Assembly (NCBI GenBank): GCA_902588835.1
Contig: CACIQQ010000004.1
Location: forward strand, 36,558 to 100,557
DNA: 64,000 bases
Reading direction: 5' to 3'
Source: an uncultured Pelagibacteraceae bacterium
Lineage (GTDB): Bacteria > Pseudomonadota > Alphaproteobacteria > Pelagibacterales > Pelagibacteraceae
Of the stretch, positions 19,361 through 29,729 are shown one piece after another. How positions within the stretch are numbered: position 1 is the stretch's first letter; the number at the start of each line of letters is the position of its first letter. The notes under the pieces were generated by a model. The model saw only the letters and a program-made list of their open reading frames with translations, had not been told where the DNA came from and searched no databases. The position numbers and the translations under genes are program-made.

Positions 19361-21979
19361 ATGAGTTCAGAAAAATATACACATTCTAAAGTAGAAAATA
19401 AGATTTACTCTTATTGGGAAAAAAAAGGTCTCTTTAAACCCAAAAAAAATAAAAAAAAGTATTCTATTGTAATTCCACCTCCAAATGTCACTGGGAGTCT
19501 TCATATGGGTCATGCATTAAACAATACAATTCAGGATTTACTCATAAGATTTCATAGAATGAATAATTTTGAAACTTTATGGCAACCAGGGACAGATCAT
19601 GCTGGAATTGCAACGCAAGCTTTAGTCGAAAGAAAACTTGAAAGCGAGAATATTGATAAACAATCAATTGGTAGAGAGGCTTTTATTAAAAAAGTCTGGG
19701 ATTGGAAAAAGGAGTATGGCGATATTATTATTAATCAGCTTAAAAAACTAGGATGTTCATGTGATTGGTCCAGGAATGCATTCACAATGGATAAAAATTT
19801 GTCTGCATCAGTTATTAAAGTTTTCATAGATCTCTATAACAAAGGTCTTATTTATAAATCTAAAAAATTAGTTAACTGGGATACAGTATTAAAAACAGCT
19901 ATATCTGATCTTGAAGTTGATCAAAGAGAAGTAAATTCAAAACTTTATTATATAAATTATCAAATTGAAAATAGTTCAGAATTTATAACTATTGCAACAA
20001 CAAGACCAGAAACAATGCTGGGAGACACTGCAGTTGCCGTTAATCCTAAAGATGAAAGGTACACTAATTTAGTAGGTAAAAATGTAGTTTTACCTATAAC
20101 AGGGAGAAAAATAAAAATTATCCAAGATGATTATGCTGATCCAGAGCAAGGTTCTGGTGCAGTTAAAATTACTCCAGCACATGATTTTAATGACTATGAT
20201 GTGGGTAAAAGAAATAAATTAGAGATAATAAATATATTCACCGAGGATGGGAAGATAAATGAAAATGCACCTAGTGATTATGTTGGTTTAGATCGGTTTG
20301 AAGCAAGGAAAAAAATATTAAATGACCTTGGTGACAAGCTTATTAAAGAAGAAAATATTAAGAATAAAGTTCCTTATGGGGATAGATCTAATTCTGTAAT
20401 TGAACCTTATCTTACAGAACAATGGTTTGCAGATGCAAAAAAACTATCTGTAAAAGCAAAGAAGATTGTAAAGAATAAAAAAACAAAATTTTTTCCCCCT
20501 AATTGGTCGAAAACTTATTTTCAATGGATGAATAATATTGAACCTTGGTGTATATCAAGACAACTTTGGTGGGGCCATCAAATACCAGCTTGGTATGGAC
20601 CTGATAAGAAAATATTTGTTGCATCAAATTATAGTGAAGCAAAAAAACTAGCCAAAAAAAGATATAAGAAAGATGTAGAATTAGTAAGAGATGAAGATGT
20701 TTTAGATACATGGTTCTCATCAGGATTGTGGGCTTTTGCAACTCTTGGGTGGCCTAAAAAAAACGAATACCTAAAAAAGTTTTATCCTACATCTGTTTTA
20801 GTAACTGGTTTTGATATTATCTTTTTTTGGGTTGCTAGAATGATGATGTTTGGAATGGAGTTTTTAAATAAACAACCGTTTAAAGAAATTTATGTACATG
20901 CCTTGGTTAGAGATGAAAAAGGACAAAAAATGTCTAAGTCAAAAGGCAACGTAATTGATCCTTTAATATTAATAGATAAATATAGTGCAGATGCATTAAG
21001 GTTTACTTTGTTATCAATGGCATCACCAGGAAGAGATGTAAAACTATCTGAAGATAGAGTTAAAGGTTATAGAAATTTTCTCAATAAATTGTGGAATGCA
21101 AACAACTTTTTGGCAATGAATAAGTGCGATTTTTCAAAATCTAAAAATGAGCCAAAAGTAAAATTAAATATTAATAAATGGATTATTTCAGAGTTAAATA
21201 CGGTAAGTAAGCTTATTGAAAAAAATATTAATGACTATAGATTTGATGAAGCAGCAAGAAACATTTACCAATTTGTTTGGCACTCATACTGTGATTGGTA
21301 CGTAGAACTATCTAAAACTTTTTTAAATTCTAAAGAAAAGTCGTCAATTTCAGAGGTAAAACAGACCTTAAGTTATGTTTTTAAACAAATTTTAATTCTT
21401 TTACATCCATTCATTCCATTTATTACAGAGGAATTGTGGTTAAAAAATAAGCTAGATAAACCAAAAAATTATCTAATGTTTGCTAATTGGTCGAATAAAA
21501 AAGCAAATAAAGATAAACAAATTAAGGAAGTAGAGAATATAATTAATTTAATTAGCCAACTTAGGGCATTTAAAAATGAATTAAATGTAAGTCCGGGATC
21601 TTTTGTAGATATGTCTATTTCGACCCTATCTAAAAATGACCAGTTGTTTATCAAAAAAAATCAAACTGTTTTGAAAAAACTTGGTAGGATAAATAGCTTC
21701 CTAGATACTGATAAAGATAAGGCATCAGCAAACTTAGTCATCAAAGGGGATATTTTTAAGATATATTTTGATCAATCAATAGATCTCTCTTTGATCAAAG
21801 AAAACCTTCTAAAAAGGCAGCAAAAATACCAAAGTGAGTTAGATGGTATATCAAAAAGACTTTCTAACAAAAGTTTTGTAGAAAGAGCGCCAAAAAATAT
21901 TGTTGATCAGGAAAAAAATAACTATAGTAATTTAAAAAAAGATATTGATAAAATATCAGTCACTATAAAAGGTTTATAA
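19361..21979 (+). CDS. valS: valyl-tRNA synthetase
   Basis: [20 protein letters not shown] motif, [18 protein letters not shown] motif. Confidence 0.97.
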   Translation: MSSEKYTHSKVENKIYSYWEKKGLFKPKKNKKKYSIVIPPPNVTGSLHMGHALNNTIQDLLIRFHRMNNFETLWQPGTDHAGIATQALVERKLESENIDKQSIGREAFIKKVWDWKKEYGDIIINQLKKLGCSCDWSRNAFTMDKNLSASVIKVFIDLYNKGLIYKSKKLVNWDTVLKTAISDLEVDQREVNSKLYYINYQIENSSEFITIATTRPETMLGDTAVAVNPKDERYTNLVGKNVVLPITGRKIKIIQDDYADPEQGSGAVKITPAHDFNDYDVGKRNKLEIINIFTEDGKINENAPSDYVGLDRFEARKKILNDLGDKLIKEENIKNKVPYGDRSNSVIEPYLTEQWFADAKKLSVKAKKIVKNKKTKFFPPNWSKTYFQWMNNIEPWCISRQLWWGHQIPAWYGPDKKIFVASNYSEAKKLAKKRYKKDVELVRDEDVLDTWFSSGLWAFATLGWPKKNEYLKKFYPTSVLVTGFDIIFFWVARMMMFGMEFLNKQPFKEIYVHALVRDEKGQKMSKSKGNVIDPLILIDKYSADALRFTLLSMASPGRDVKLSEDRVKGYRNFLNKLWNANNFLAMNKCDFSKSKNEPKVKLNINKWIISELNTVSKLIEKNINDYRFDEAARNIYQFVWHSYCDWYVELSKTFLNSKEKSSISEVKQTLSYVFKQILILLHPFIPFITEELWLKNKLDKPKNYLMFANWSNKKANKDKQIKEVENIINLISQLRAFKNELNVSPGSFVDMSISTLSKNDQLFIKKNQTVLKKLGRINSFLDTDKDKASANLVIKGDIFKIYFDQSIDLSLIKENLLKRQQKYQSELDGISKRLSNKSFVERAPKNIVDQEKNNYSNLKKDIDKISVTIKGL

Positions 21980-23697
21980 TGAAGAAATTTAATAAGAAGA
22001 AATTACCTAGTAGGCATACATCTTTAGGACCCGATAAGGCTCCTCAAAGATCTTTTTATTATGCAATGGATTTGACCGAAAAAGATGTAGCAAAACCTTT
22101 TGTTGGTGTTGTTTCAACATGGAACGAGGCAGCTCCTTGTAATATTGCCTTAATGAGACAGGCTCAATCAGTTAAAAAAGGAGTTCATCAAGCAGGCGGC
22201 ACACCAAGAGAATTTTGTACGATTACGGTTACAGATGGAATAGCAATGGGTCATGAAGGAATGAAATCCTCGTTAATTTCGCGGGATGTAATAGCAGACT
22301 CAACTGAATTAACTGTTAGAGGACATTGTTATGACGCTTTAGTTGGCGTTGCAGGATGTGATAAATCTTTACCAGGCTTAATGATGGCAATGGTAAGATT
22401 AAATGTACCAAGTGTCTTTATTTATGGTGGTTCAATATTACCGGGTAGATTTAATGGAAAAGATGTAACAGTTGTTGACGTATTTGAAGGAGTTGGAAAA
22501 TTTTCTTCAGGAAAAATGTCAGCACATGCATTAAGAAAACTTGAACTTAAGGCTTGCCCAAGTGCTGGAGCTTGTGGTGGACAATTTACAGCAAATACTA
22601 TGGCATGTGTATCTGAGGCAATAGGATTAGCATTACCATATTCAGCTGGAACACCAGCACCATATACACAAAGAGATTCTTATGCTTTAAAAAGTGGTAA
22701 GGCAGTAATGAATTTATTAGCAAAAAATATAAGACCAAGAGACATTGTTACAAAAAAATCTTTAGAAAATGCTGCAACAATTGTTGCTGCAACAGGTGGT
22801 TCAACTAATGCTGCTTTACATTTACCTGCACTTGCAAATGAAGCAGGAATTAAATTTGATTTAATGGATGTTGCAAGAATATTTAAGAAAACACCTTATC
22901 TTGCAGACTTAAAACCTGGTGGAAAATATGTTGCAAAAGATATGTGGAAAGCAGGTGGAGTTCCAATGCTTTTAAAAACTTTATTAGATGGTGGTTATAT
23001 ACACGGTGATTGTATGACAGTTACAGGTAAAACAATGAGACAAAATTTAAAAAATGTTAAGTTTAATAAAAATCAAAAAGTTATGAGAACTCATAACCAA
23101 CCATTGTCTCCTGATGGAGGTGTTGTTGGTTTAAAAGGAAATTTAGCACCTGATGGAGCAATTGTTAAAGTTGCTGGATTAAAGAAATTACAATTCACAG
23201 GTAAAGCAAGATGCTTTGATACAGAAGAAGCTGCTTATAAAGCAGTTAAAAATAAAAAATATAAAGACGGTGACATTATAATTATAAGATACGAAGGACC
23301 AAAAGGTGGTCCAGGCATGAGAGAAATGCTTCAAACAACTGGAGCGATTTACGGACAAGGTAAAGGTGAAAAAGTTGCACTTATAACTGATGGAAGATTT
23401 TCAGGTGCAACGAGAGGATTTTGTATAGGTCATGTAGGACCTGAAGCATCAGTTGGAGGACCAATAGCTTTACTTAAGAACGGAGACATCATAGATTTAG
23501 ATGCTAAGAAGGGTACAATTAATGTACGATTATCTAGAAAAGAATTAGCCAAAAGAAGAAAGAAATGGAAACCAAAGAAAATTAATTTTGGTAATGGAAC
23601 ACTTTGGAAGTATGCTCAAACAGTTGGTCCAGCTTATCTAGGTGCACCTACGCACCCTGGAGCAAAAGAAGAGGTTAGAACATACGCTGATATTTAA
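21979..23697 (+). CDS. ilvD: dihydroxy-acid dehydratase
   Basis: [51 protein letters not shown]. Confidence 0.97.
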   Translation: MKKFNKKKLPSRHTSLGPDKAPQRSFYYAMDLTEKDVAKPFVGVVSTWNEAAPCNIALMRQAQSVKKGVHQAGGTPREFCTITVTDGIAMGHEGMKSSLISRDVIADSTELTVRGHCYDALVGVAGCDKSLPGLMMAMVRLNVPSVFIYGGSILPGRFNGKDVTVVDVFEGVGKFSSGKMSAHALRKLELKACPSAGACGGQFTANTMACVSEAIGLALPYSAGTPAPYTQRDSYALKSGKAVMNLLAKNIRPRDIVTKKSLENAATIVAATGGSTNAALHLPALANEAGIKFDLMDVARIFKKTPYLADLKPGGKYVAKDMWKAGGVPMLLKTLLDGGYIHGDCMTVTGKTMRQNLKNVKFNKNQKVMRTHNQPLSPDGGVVGLKGNLAPDGAIVKVAGLKKLQFTGKARCFDTEEAAYKAVKNKKYKDGDIIIIRYEGPKGGPGMREMLQTTGAIYGQGKGEKVALITDGRFSGATRGFCIGHVGPEASVGGPIALLKNGDIIDLDAKKGTINVRLSRKELAKRRKKWKPKKINFGNGTLWKYAQTVGPAYLGAPTHPGAKEEVRTYADI

Positions 23698-24899
23698 TGA
23701 AAATTAGACCAGTTATTCTATGCGGAGGAGCAGGTACTAGACTGTGGCCTAAAAAATCAAAACATCAAGCAAAACAGTTCATAGATTTTGGTGGTTGGAC
23801 TTTAATTAACAAAACTTTTGAAAGAGTTAAAAGTAAAGTTTTTGACTATCCAATTATTAGCACTAATTCAAAATATCTTAGGGATGTAAAAAAGGCTTTA
23901 AAGAAAAGTAAAATTAAAAAATATAAGATTATTTTAGAGCCAGCAAAAAAAAATACCGCTCCAGCAATTTTAGCATCAGCACTGATTAAAGATGTCCCAT
24001 ATAACCAACCTTTAATGTATTTTGCTGCAGATCATTTAATTGAAAAGCCAAATAAACTAATAACAGCTATTAATAAAAATAAGTCAAATTTAGATGAAAA
24101 AAACATATTTATTTTTGGAATAAAACCCACAAGCCCTTCTAGTGAGTACGGATATTTTATTACCAAGAAAAAAAAGAACATTAATAAAGTCACTAGATTT
24201 ATTGAAAAACCAAAAGTATCTAAGGCAAAACAAGTAATTAAACAAAAGGGATATTGGAATTCTGGGATGTTTTTTTTGAGAAAAGACTCAATTATTAATA
24301 ATTTTAAGAAATATCAGCCTAATATTTTTCGAAACTGTAACAAAGCTGTAATAAAAGCTAAATATAAAAGCAATGTGTATTATTTAAACAAACAAGCATT
24401 TTCTAAAGCTACAGCAAAATCTTTTGATTATGCGATACTAGAGAAAACTAAAAATATCAATGCGATCAAACTTGATATCCCATGGTCAGATCTTGGGAGC
24501 TGGAAAGAAATCTGCAAAATGTACGGAAAGATTAAAAATAGATATTTTAAAAAGAAAAACGTATTTCATAGACCATGGGGCAGCTACACAAACTTATTTA
24601 AAGGCAAAGAATTCTTAATTAAAGAATTGTATGTGAAATCTAAAGGTATTTTAAGTCTTCAAAAACATTTCCATAGAGCAGAACACTGGGTAGTTACTCA
24701 TGGAATTCCAAGAATCACTCTAAATAAAAGTAAATTCTTAAAGAAACCTGGTGAAACTATTTATATTCCATTAGGAGCTGTTCATAGAATTGAAAATCCA
24801 TTTAAAAAACCGGTAAAAATTATAGAAGCACAAATAGGCTCAATCCTTAAAGAAACAGATATTGTAAGATATCAGGATGTATATGGAAGAGTAAAATAA
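23697..24899 (+). CDS. manC: mannose-1-phosphate guanylyltransferase (cupin-fused type)
   Basis: PVILCGGAGTRLWPKKSKHQAKQF, EYGYF/FIEKP, C-terminal RPWGSYTNL cupin domain. Confidence 0.9.
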   Translation: MKIRPVILCGGAGTRLWPKKSKHQAKQFIDFGGWTLINKTFERVKSKVFDYPIISTNSKYLRDVKKALKKSKIKKYKIILEPAKKNTAPAILASALIKDVPYNQPLMYFAADHLIEKPNKLITAINKNKSNLDEKNIFIFGIKPTSPSSEYGYFITKKKKNINKVTRFIEKPKVSKAKQVIKQKGYWNSGMFFLRKDSIINNFKKYQPNIFRNCNKAVIKAKYKSNVYYLNKQAFSKATAKSFDYAILEKTKNINAIKLDIPWSDLGSWKEICKMYGKIKNRYFKKKNVFHRPWGSYTNLFKGKEFLIKELYVKSKGILSLQKHFHRAEHWVVTHGIPRITLNKSKFLKKPGETIYIPLGAVHRIENPFKKPVKIIEAQIGSILKETDIVRYQDVYGRVK

Positions 24900-25784
24900 T
24901 TATTTTACAAGAAAATTTATTTTTTTATTTGATTTACTTAAATGAATTTTTTTATACGAACCAAAATTATCTCCATCAATTTGAACAGGTATTAAATCAT
25001 TTCCCTCAATGGTGATATTTTGAGAATAAGTAGTAATAACATTTTTGTTTTTACTTAAATCGCCATTAAAGATTATTAAAAATATGGAATATAATAAATT
25101 AGTCCTTGTCAAATCCCTAAATATATAGGTTACTAATTTATCTTCAAAAATATTTGTTTTATTTATTTTATAATGCCCAGCATAATATTTGGTATTTGAG
25201 GACAGTATCCATTCTGCTTTATAAAATTGTCCGTCAAAAGTAACACTTAATTTTTTATTATTCATAAACAAGAAATATTGAAAACCTTTAATAACAAATA
25301 TAATTTTACCAAGTAACTTTTTAATTTTTGAATTAATTGAATGGACAATTTTTGCATCCCATCCTATACCAGCCATTAAAAAGAAAAAACTTTCATTAAT
25401 TTTTAGAAGATTAGAGGTTTTATAATTGTTAGAAACTAATACATCAACTATATCATCAACTTTTTTATTCATTGATAATTCAGCCTGAAGTAAATTTGCA
25501 GTACCAGCAGGTATATAACCTATAGCAAAATCGTCTTTAAAATTAAAATTATTTTTAATTAGTTCATTAATTGCAAAAGATACAGATCCATCTCCACCTG
25601 CTACAATTAATCGATCGTAATTTTTTTGATTAAAATCTCTAAAAATTTCTCTAGCCTGATTTATTGTTTTTGTCTCAAAATAGTCTACAGAATTTTTTTT
25701 TTTCAACTTAAATAAAACCCTATTTATGAATTTTGATTTTTTCCCAGAAGAAGAGTTTAGATTATAAATTAAACAATATAACAT
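24900..25784 (-). CDS. diacylglycerol kinase family lipid kinase
   Basis: IVAGGDGSVSFAINEL and IGYIPAGTANLLQAEL DAGK catalytic motifs. Confidence 0.85.
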   Translation of the reverse strand: MLYCLIYNLNSSSGKKSKFINRVLFKLKKKNSVDYFETKTINQAREIFRDFNQKNYDRLIVAGGDGSVSFAINELIKNNFNFKDDFAIGYIPAGTANLLQAELSMNKKVDDIVDVLVSNNYKTSNLLKINESFFFLMAGIGWDAKIVHSINSKIKKLLGKIIFVIKGFQYFLFMNNKKLSVTFDGQFYKAEWILSSNTKYYAGHYKINKTNIFEDKLVTYIFRDLTRTNLLYSIFLIIFNGDLSKNKNVITTYSQNITIEGNDLIPVQIDGDNFGSYKKIHLSKSNKKINFLVK

Positions 25785-25802
25785 AATTATTCCTTAAAAA
25801 AT

Positions 25803-25820
25803 TTTTAACAAATCTGTAAC
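25803..25820 (+). promoter_or_regulatory. putative Pho box in the dagK/plcP divergent promoter
   Basis: TTTTAAC-AAAT-CTGTAAC, heptamers 11 bp apart; an inverted GTTACAG half-site lies at 25852-25858. Confidence 0.6.
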
Positions 25821-25882
25821 ATTTAAATGAAATAAGAAATACATGATTCGTGTTACAGTTGTATTAAATAAAAATTTTTTAT

Positions 25883-26695
25883 ATGCCTAAAATACTTAAA
25901 TACAAAAGTATATTTATTTCTGATTTACACTTAGGTACTAAAGGCTGTCAGGCAAATAAAATTTTAGAGTTTTTTAAAAACTCAAGATCCGAAAATCTTT
26001 ATCTAGTAGGAGACATTATCGATGTATGGGCAATGCAAAAAAGTTTTTTTTGGCCCCAAGAACATAATGATGTAATTCAAAAAATTTTAAGAAAAGCAAG
26101 ACATGGTACCAGAGTTTTCTATATAATGGGTAATCATGATGAAATGTTTAGAAAATTTATTCCACTGCATTTTGGCGACATTCATATGGTTAATAGAGTT
26201 ATTCATGAAACAAACACTGGGAAAAAATATTTAGTTGTTCATGGTGATGCTTGGGATGGAGTAATGAAACATGCTAAATGGTTGTCTAAACTTGGATCAA
26301 TAGCATATAATTTATTGTTACAATTTAATGTAATAATTAACTTTTTTAGAAGGTTAAGAGGAAAAGAATATTGGTCTCTTGCAAAATTTTTAAAGTATAA
26401 AGTCAAAAATGCAGTCAAATATATCGGTGAATATGAAAAGACTGTCTCAGATTATGCAAAAACAAAAAAATTTGATGGAATAATTTGCGGTCACATTCAT
26501 CACCCTGAGGATAGAGATTTTAATGGCATAAATTATTTGAATTGTGGAGATTGGGTTGAATCTTGCACTGCATTAGCTGAAAATTATGACGGTAGTTTTG
26601 AAATATTATATTGGGACAAAATAAGAGAAAAATTTATAGACGCTGAGAAAGCAATTAAACCAATTAAAACTGAAGAATTAAAAAAAGCCTCATAG
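25883..26695 (+). CDS. plcP: metallophosphoesterase of the UDP-2,3-diacylglucosamine hydrolase-like / PlcP family
   Basis: ISDLHLGTKGCQAN, VGDIIDVWAM, MGNHDEMFR, VHGDAWD, CGHIHHPE; followed by an agt-like glycosyltransferase in a Pho cluster. Confidence 0.8.
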   Translation: MPKILKYKSIFISDLHLGTKGCQANKILEFFKNSRSENLYLVGDIIDVWAMQKSFFWPQEHNDVIQKILRKARHGTRVFYIMGNHDEMFRKFIPLHFGDIHMVNRVIHETNTGKKYLVVHGDAWDGVMKHAKWLSKLGSIAYNLLLQFNVIINFFRRLRGKEYWSLAKFLKYKVKNAVKYIGEYEKTVSDYAKTKKFDGIICGHIHHPEDRDFNGINYLNCGDWVESCTALAENYDGSFEILYWDKIREKFIDAEKAIKPIKTEELKKAS

Positions 26696-26698
26696 TTA

Positions 26699-27706
26699 AT
26701 GAAAATTTTAATTGCTACAGATGCATACTTTCCACAAGTAAATGGCGTTGTTAGAACCCTTCATGAAACAGGTGAGATCTTAAAAAAACAAGGTCACAGT
26801 ATAGAATATCTTACACCAGACTTATTTTTAACTTTCCCGATGCCAAAATATAATGAAATTAGACTATCAATTAATGTTTGGCCTAGAGTCGGTAGTTTAA
26901 TAAAAAAAATAAAACCTGATGCAATTCATATCGCTACCGAAGGTCCTATTGGGACTATGACGAGAAGATATTGTTTAAAAAATAATCTAAAGTTTACTAC
27001 CAGTTTTCATACGAGATTTGATAAATATATCAAACTATACTTTCCTATTATACCTGCAAAATGGGCTGAAAAATTTCTAGCAAACTTTCATAACAAAGCT
27101 GAGAGAATTTTAGTAACAACAGAGTCTATGAGAAAAGAATTAATAGATATAGGTATAGACAATAATAAAATGATTACTTGGACTAGAGGAGGAAATCATG
27201 GAGCTTTTAAGAACCCTAAAAAAATTGATTTACCTCACAAAAGACCAATTTGGATTTATGTTGGAAGAGTTGCAGTTGAGAAAAATATAAGAGCTTTTTT
27301 AGAATGTAATTTAGAAGGTACAAAAATAATAATAGGAAAAGGACCTGATTTAAAAAAATTAAAAAAAGAATTTCCTAAAGATATTTTTTTAGGAGAAAAA
27401 ACAAATGGCGAATTAGCATCACATTTTGCATCTTCCGATGTTTTTGTATTCCCTAGTAAAACAGATACATTTGGAATTGTAGTTACAGAGGCTTTAAATT
27501 GCGGAACACCTGTTGCCGCGTATCCTGTCCCAGGTCCCAAAGATATATTTGAAGGATCTAAAATAAATTGTTTAGATAATGATCTTAAAGTTTCAGCCCA
27601 TAAAGCTTTAAAAGTTGATAGAAATGATTGTCTTGAATTTGCAAAAAAATTCACTTGGGAAGAAACAGCAAAAATATTTTTTAATAATATTTCACCAAAT
27701 CATTAG
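26699..27706 (+). CDS. GT4-family glycosyltransferase, likely diacylglycerol glycosyltransferase (Agt-like)
   Basis: DAYFPQVNGVVRTLHET, SFHTRFDKYIKLYFP, YVGRVAVEKNI, FPSKTDTFGIVVTEALNCGTPVAAYPVPGP. Confidence 0.8.
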   Translation: MKILIATDAYFPQVNGVVRTLHETGEILKKQGHSIEYLTPDLFLTFPMPKYNEIRLSINVWPRVGSLIKKIKPDAIHIATEGPIGTMTRRYCLKNNLKFTTSFHTRFDKYIKLYFPIIPAKWAEKFLANFHNKAERILVTTESMRKELIDIGIDNNKMITWTRGGNHGAFKNPKKIDLPHKRPIWIYVGRVAVEKNIRAFLECNLEGTKIIIGKGPDLKKLKKEFPKDIFLGEKTNGELASHFASSDVFVFPSKTDTFGIVVTEALNCGTPVAAYPVPGPKDIFEGSKINCLDNDLKVSAHKALKVDRNDCLEFAKKFTWEETAKIFFNNISPNH

Positions 27707-27770
27707 CTAATTATTTTTAATTTGTTTGCATTAAAAAGCGTAATGATGCAAAATTAACCAATCTAAATTT

Positions 27771-28916
27771 ATGGAATATTTTGTCATTCTACTTATAGTT
27801 GTTATAATTTATCTTCTCTATTTACTTAATCAAAAAAAAAATAAGTCAATAAATATAGCTACAATAATCAATAAAAGAGAGGAAAAAACAAAAAGAGTAA
27901 TTATTGATGAGCTTGAAGATCAGTTTTTTGCATTAAATAAATTTAACATAATTAAGTATGCTAATCCAAGTGCATTAAAAAGATTTGGAAGTAATTTAGT
28001 TGATAAAAATATATCTTCTGTAATTCGAAAGCCAGAATTAATAGAAAATATTGAAAAAGCTATAGTTGAAAATAAAACCAAAAACATTGATGTAGAAATA
28101 GACTTGCCATCATATCAATTTTATAAAATTTATATTATTCCTGGCCCAACTCATTTATTTACTGAACCAGATTCTGTTGTGTTATTTTTAAAAGATTTTA
28201 CTGAAATTACAAAAGCACAAAAATTTAAAACTGATTTTGTAGCAAATGTAAGTCACGAATTAAGAACACCCTTGATGGCTATCAAAGGATCTTTAGAAAC
28301 TATTGAAGGTCCGGCCGCAGCGGACGATAAAGCTAAAAAAAAATTTATGAAAATAATAACTGAACAATCAAATAGAATGGAAAATTTAATTAATGATCTT
28401 TTAATACTCACAAGAATTGAATTAGAAGAACATATAAGGCCAAACTCTTTAGTTAACATAAATGACCTTTTCAAAACAATTATTAGTAATTTTGAAATTA
28501 TTTTAAAAAAAAAGAAATTAAACATTAATTTATCACTCGCAAATCCAACAATTGTTATTGGAGATGAAAAAAAATTACAAACTGTTTTTTCAAATCTTTT
28601 AGACAATGCAATAAAGTATTCAAACGAAAACAGGTCTATTTTTATATCAAGCAAAATTAGCGATGGCAAATTGTTAGAAAAAAATTTTATGATTAGTATT
28701 AAAGACGAAGGGGTTGGTATTCCTCAAAGATATATTTCTAGAATTACAGAAAGATTTTTTAGAGTAGACCTTGAACAAAGTAACAAGGTTGGTGGAACTG
28801 GTTTAGGATTAGCTATTGTAAAACATATTATTACTCAACATCGAGGACACTACGAGATTCTGAGTGAGGAAAATAATGGAACTGAAGTTAAAATTTATTT
28901 AGCAGCAAAAACTTAG
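27771..28916 (+). CDS. phoR: phosphate regulon sensor histidine kinase PhoR
   Basis: TM, PAS, FVANVSHELRTPLMAIKGSLETIEG H-box, GTGLGLAIVKHI; upstream of pst/phoUB. Confidence 0.88.
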   Translation: MEYFVILLIVVIIYLLYLLNQKKNKSINIATIINKREEKTKRVIIDELEDQFFALNKFNIIKYANPSALKRFGSNLVDKNISSVIRKPELIENIEKAIVENKTKNIDVEIDLPSYQFYKIYIIPGPTHLFTEPDSVVLFLKDFTEITKAQKFKTDFVANVSHELRTPLMAIKGSLETIEGPAAADDKAKKKFMKIITEQSNRMENLINDLLILTRIELEEHIRPNSLVNINDLFKTIISNFEIILKKKKLNINLSLANPTIVIGDEKKLQTVFSNLLDNAIKYSNENRSIFISSKISDGKLLEKNFMISIKDEGVGIPQRYISRITERFFRVDLEQSNKVGGTGLGLAIVKHIITQHRGHYEILSEENNGTEVKIYLAAKT

Positions 28917-29006
28917 ATTAAAAAAGTATTATTTTATAATAATTTAAGAAGGTTTTTTTAATATTTCTTTACTTGATTTATTTTAATCTTTTAATTAATC
29001 TCTGAT

Positions 29007-29615
29007 ATGATTAAAATATTTAAAAATATTTTGATTTTTGTTTTTTTGTTAAGCTCATTAATAACAAGTGCTTTTTCTAAAGATATCACCACATTATTAA
29101 GAAATCAGCAACTTACAGTTTTTGATATTGGAATCTTTAGATTAGAAGCAGATTTAAAAAACTCATTTCCTTCTATAAAGAATCATTTAGAAATTACTGA
29201 AACTGAATTTTATACAGATGTAGTTTCCTCTTATTCTAAAAATGCAATCGATTTAATTGTTTCTGTTCCTATGAATAAAAATCTAAAGAAGGAAAATTAT
29301 TTTTCAGATTCTTTAAGATGTAGAAATATTTTTAGTTCTGTTAGAGATTTTTTATTGAGAAATGAAAATTTGAGTAATTACAGATATTCTATGGCTACAA
29401 GTTATTTAACCTCAATATTTTCAACACCAAGTTCATGGCCTAGCTGGAGATATGATGAAGATATTAGAGAGGAATTAGTAAAATTGGTAAAACTTGAAAT
29501 AACTTTACGTCCAAGCAAAGAACTTGCTCTCAGTGAACAGGTAAACCCCGTGTCATGTATGGGTGGCCTAGAAACTGATGTTGAAAAGATAATTATATCC
29601 AAAAAATACAACTAA
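29007..29615 (+). CDS. uncharacterised exported protein in the pho/pst cluster
   Basis: 202 aa ORF with signal peptide MIKIFKNILIFVFLLSSLITSAFSKD; no family recognised. Confidence 0.75.
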   Translation: MIKIFKNILIFVFLLSSLITSAFSKDITTLLRNQQLTVFDIGIFRLEADLKNSFPSIKNHLEITETEFYTDVVSSYSKNAIDLIVSVPMNKNLKKENYFSDSLRCRNIFSSVRDFLLRNENLSNYRYSMATSYLTSIFSTPSSWPSWRYDEDIREELVKLVKLEITLRPSKELALSEQVNPVSCMGGLETDVEKIIISKKYN

Positions 29616-29648
29616 ATGTTTTATTAGATTACAACTATAAAGTTACCT

Positions 29649-29677
29649 TTTTAACAAAAGTGTAACAATTTTGTAAT
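29649..29677 (+). promoter_or_regulatory. putative Pho box upstream of pstS (three heptamers)
   Basis: TTTTAAC-AAAA-GTGTAAC-AATT-TTGTAAT, exact 11-bp periodicity. Confidence 0.75.
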
Positions 29678-29729
29678 AATAAAGATTCAATAAATTTATA
29701 CGAGTCAATCATCTTTTAATTAATAAATA

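Noticed and set aside
27256-27654. Minus ORF 132 aa opposite the agt-like gene
   Set aside because: Antisense shadow ORF, no motif.
28253-28669. Minus ORF 138 aa opposite phoR
   Set aside because: Antisense shadow ORF, no motif.
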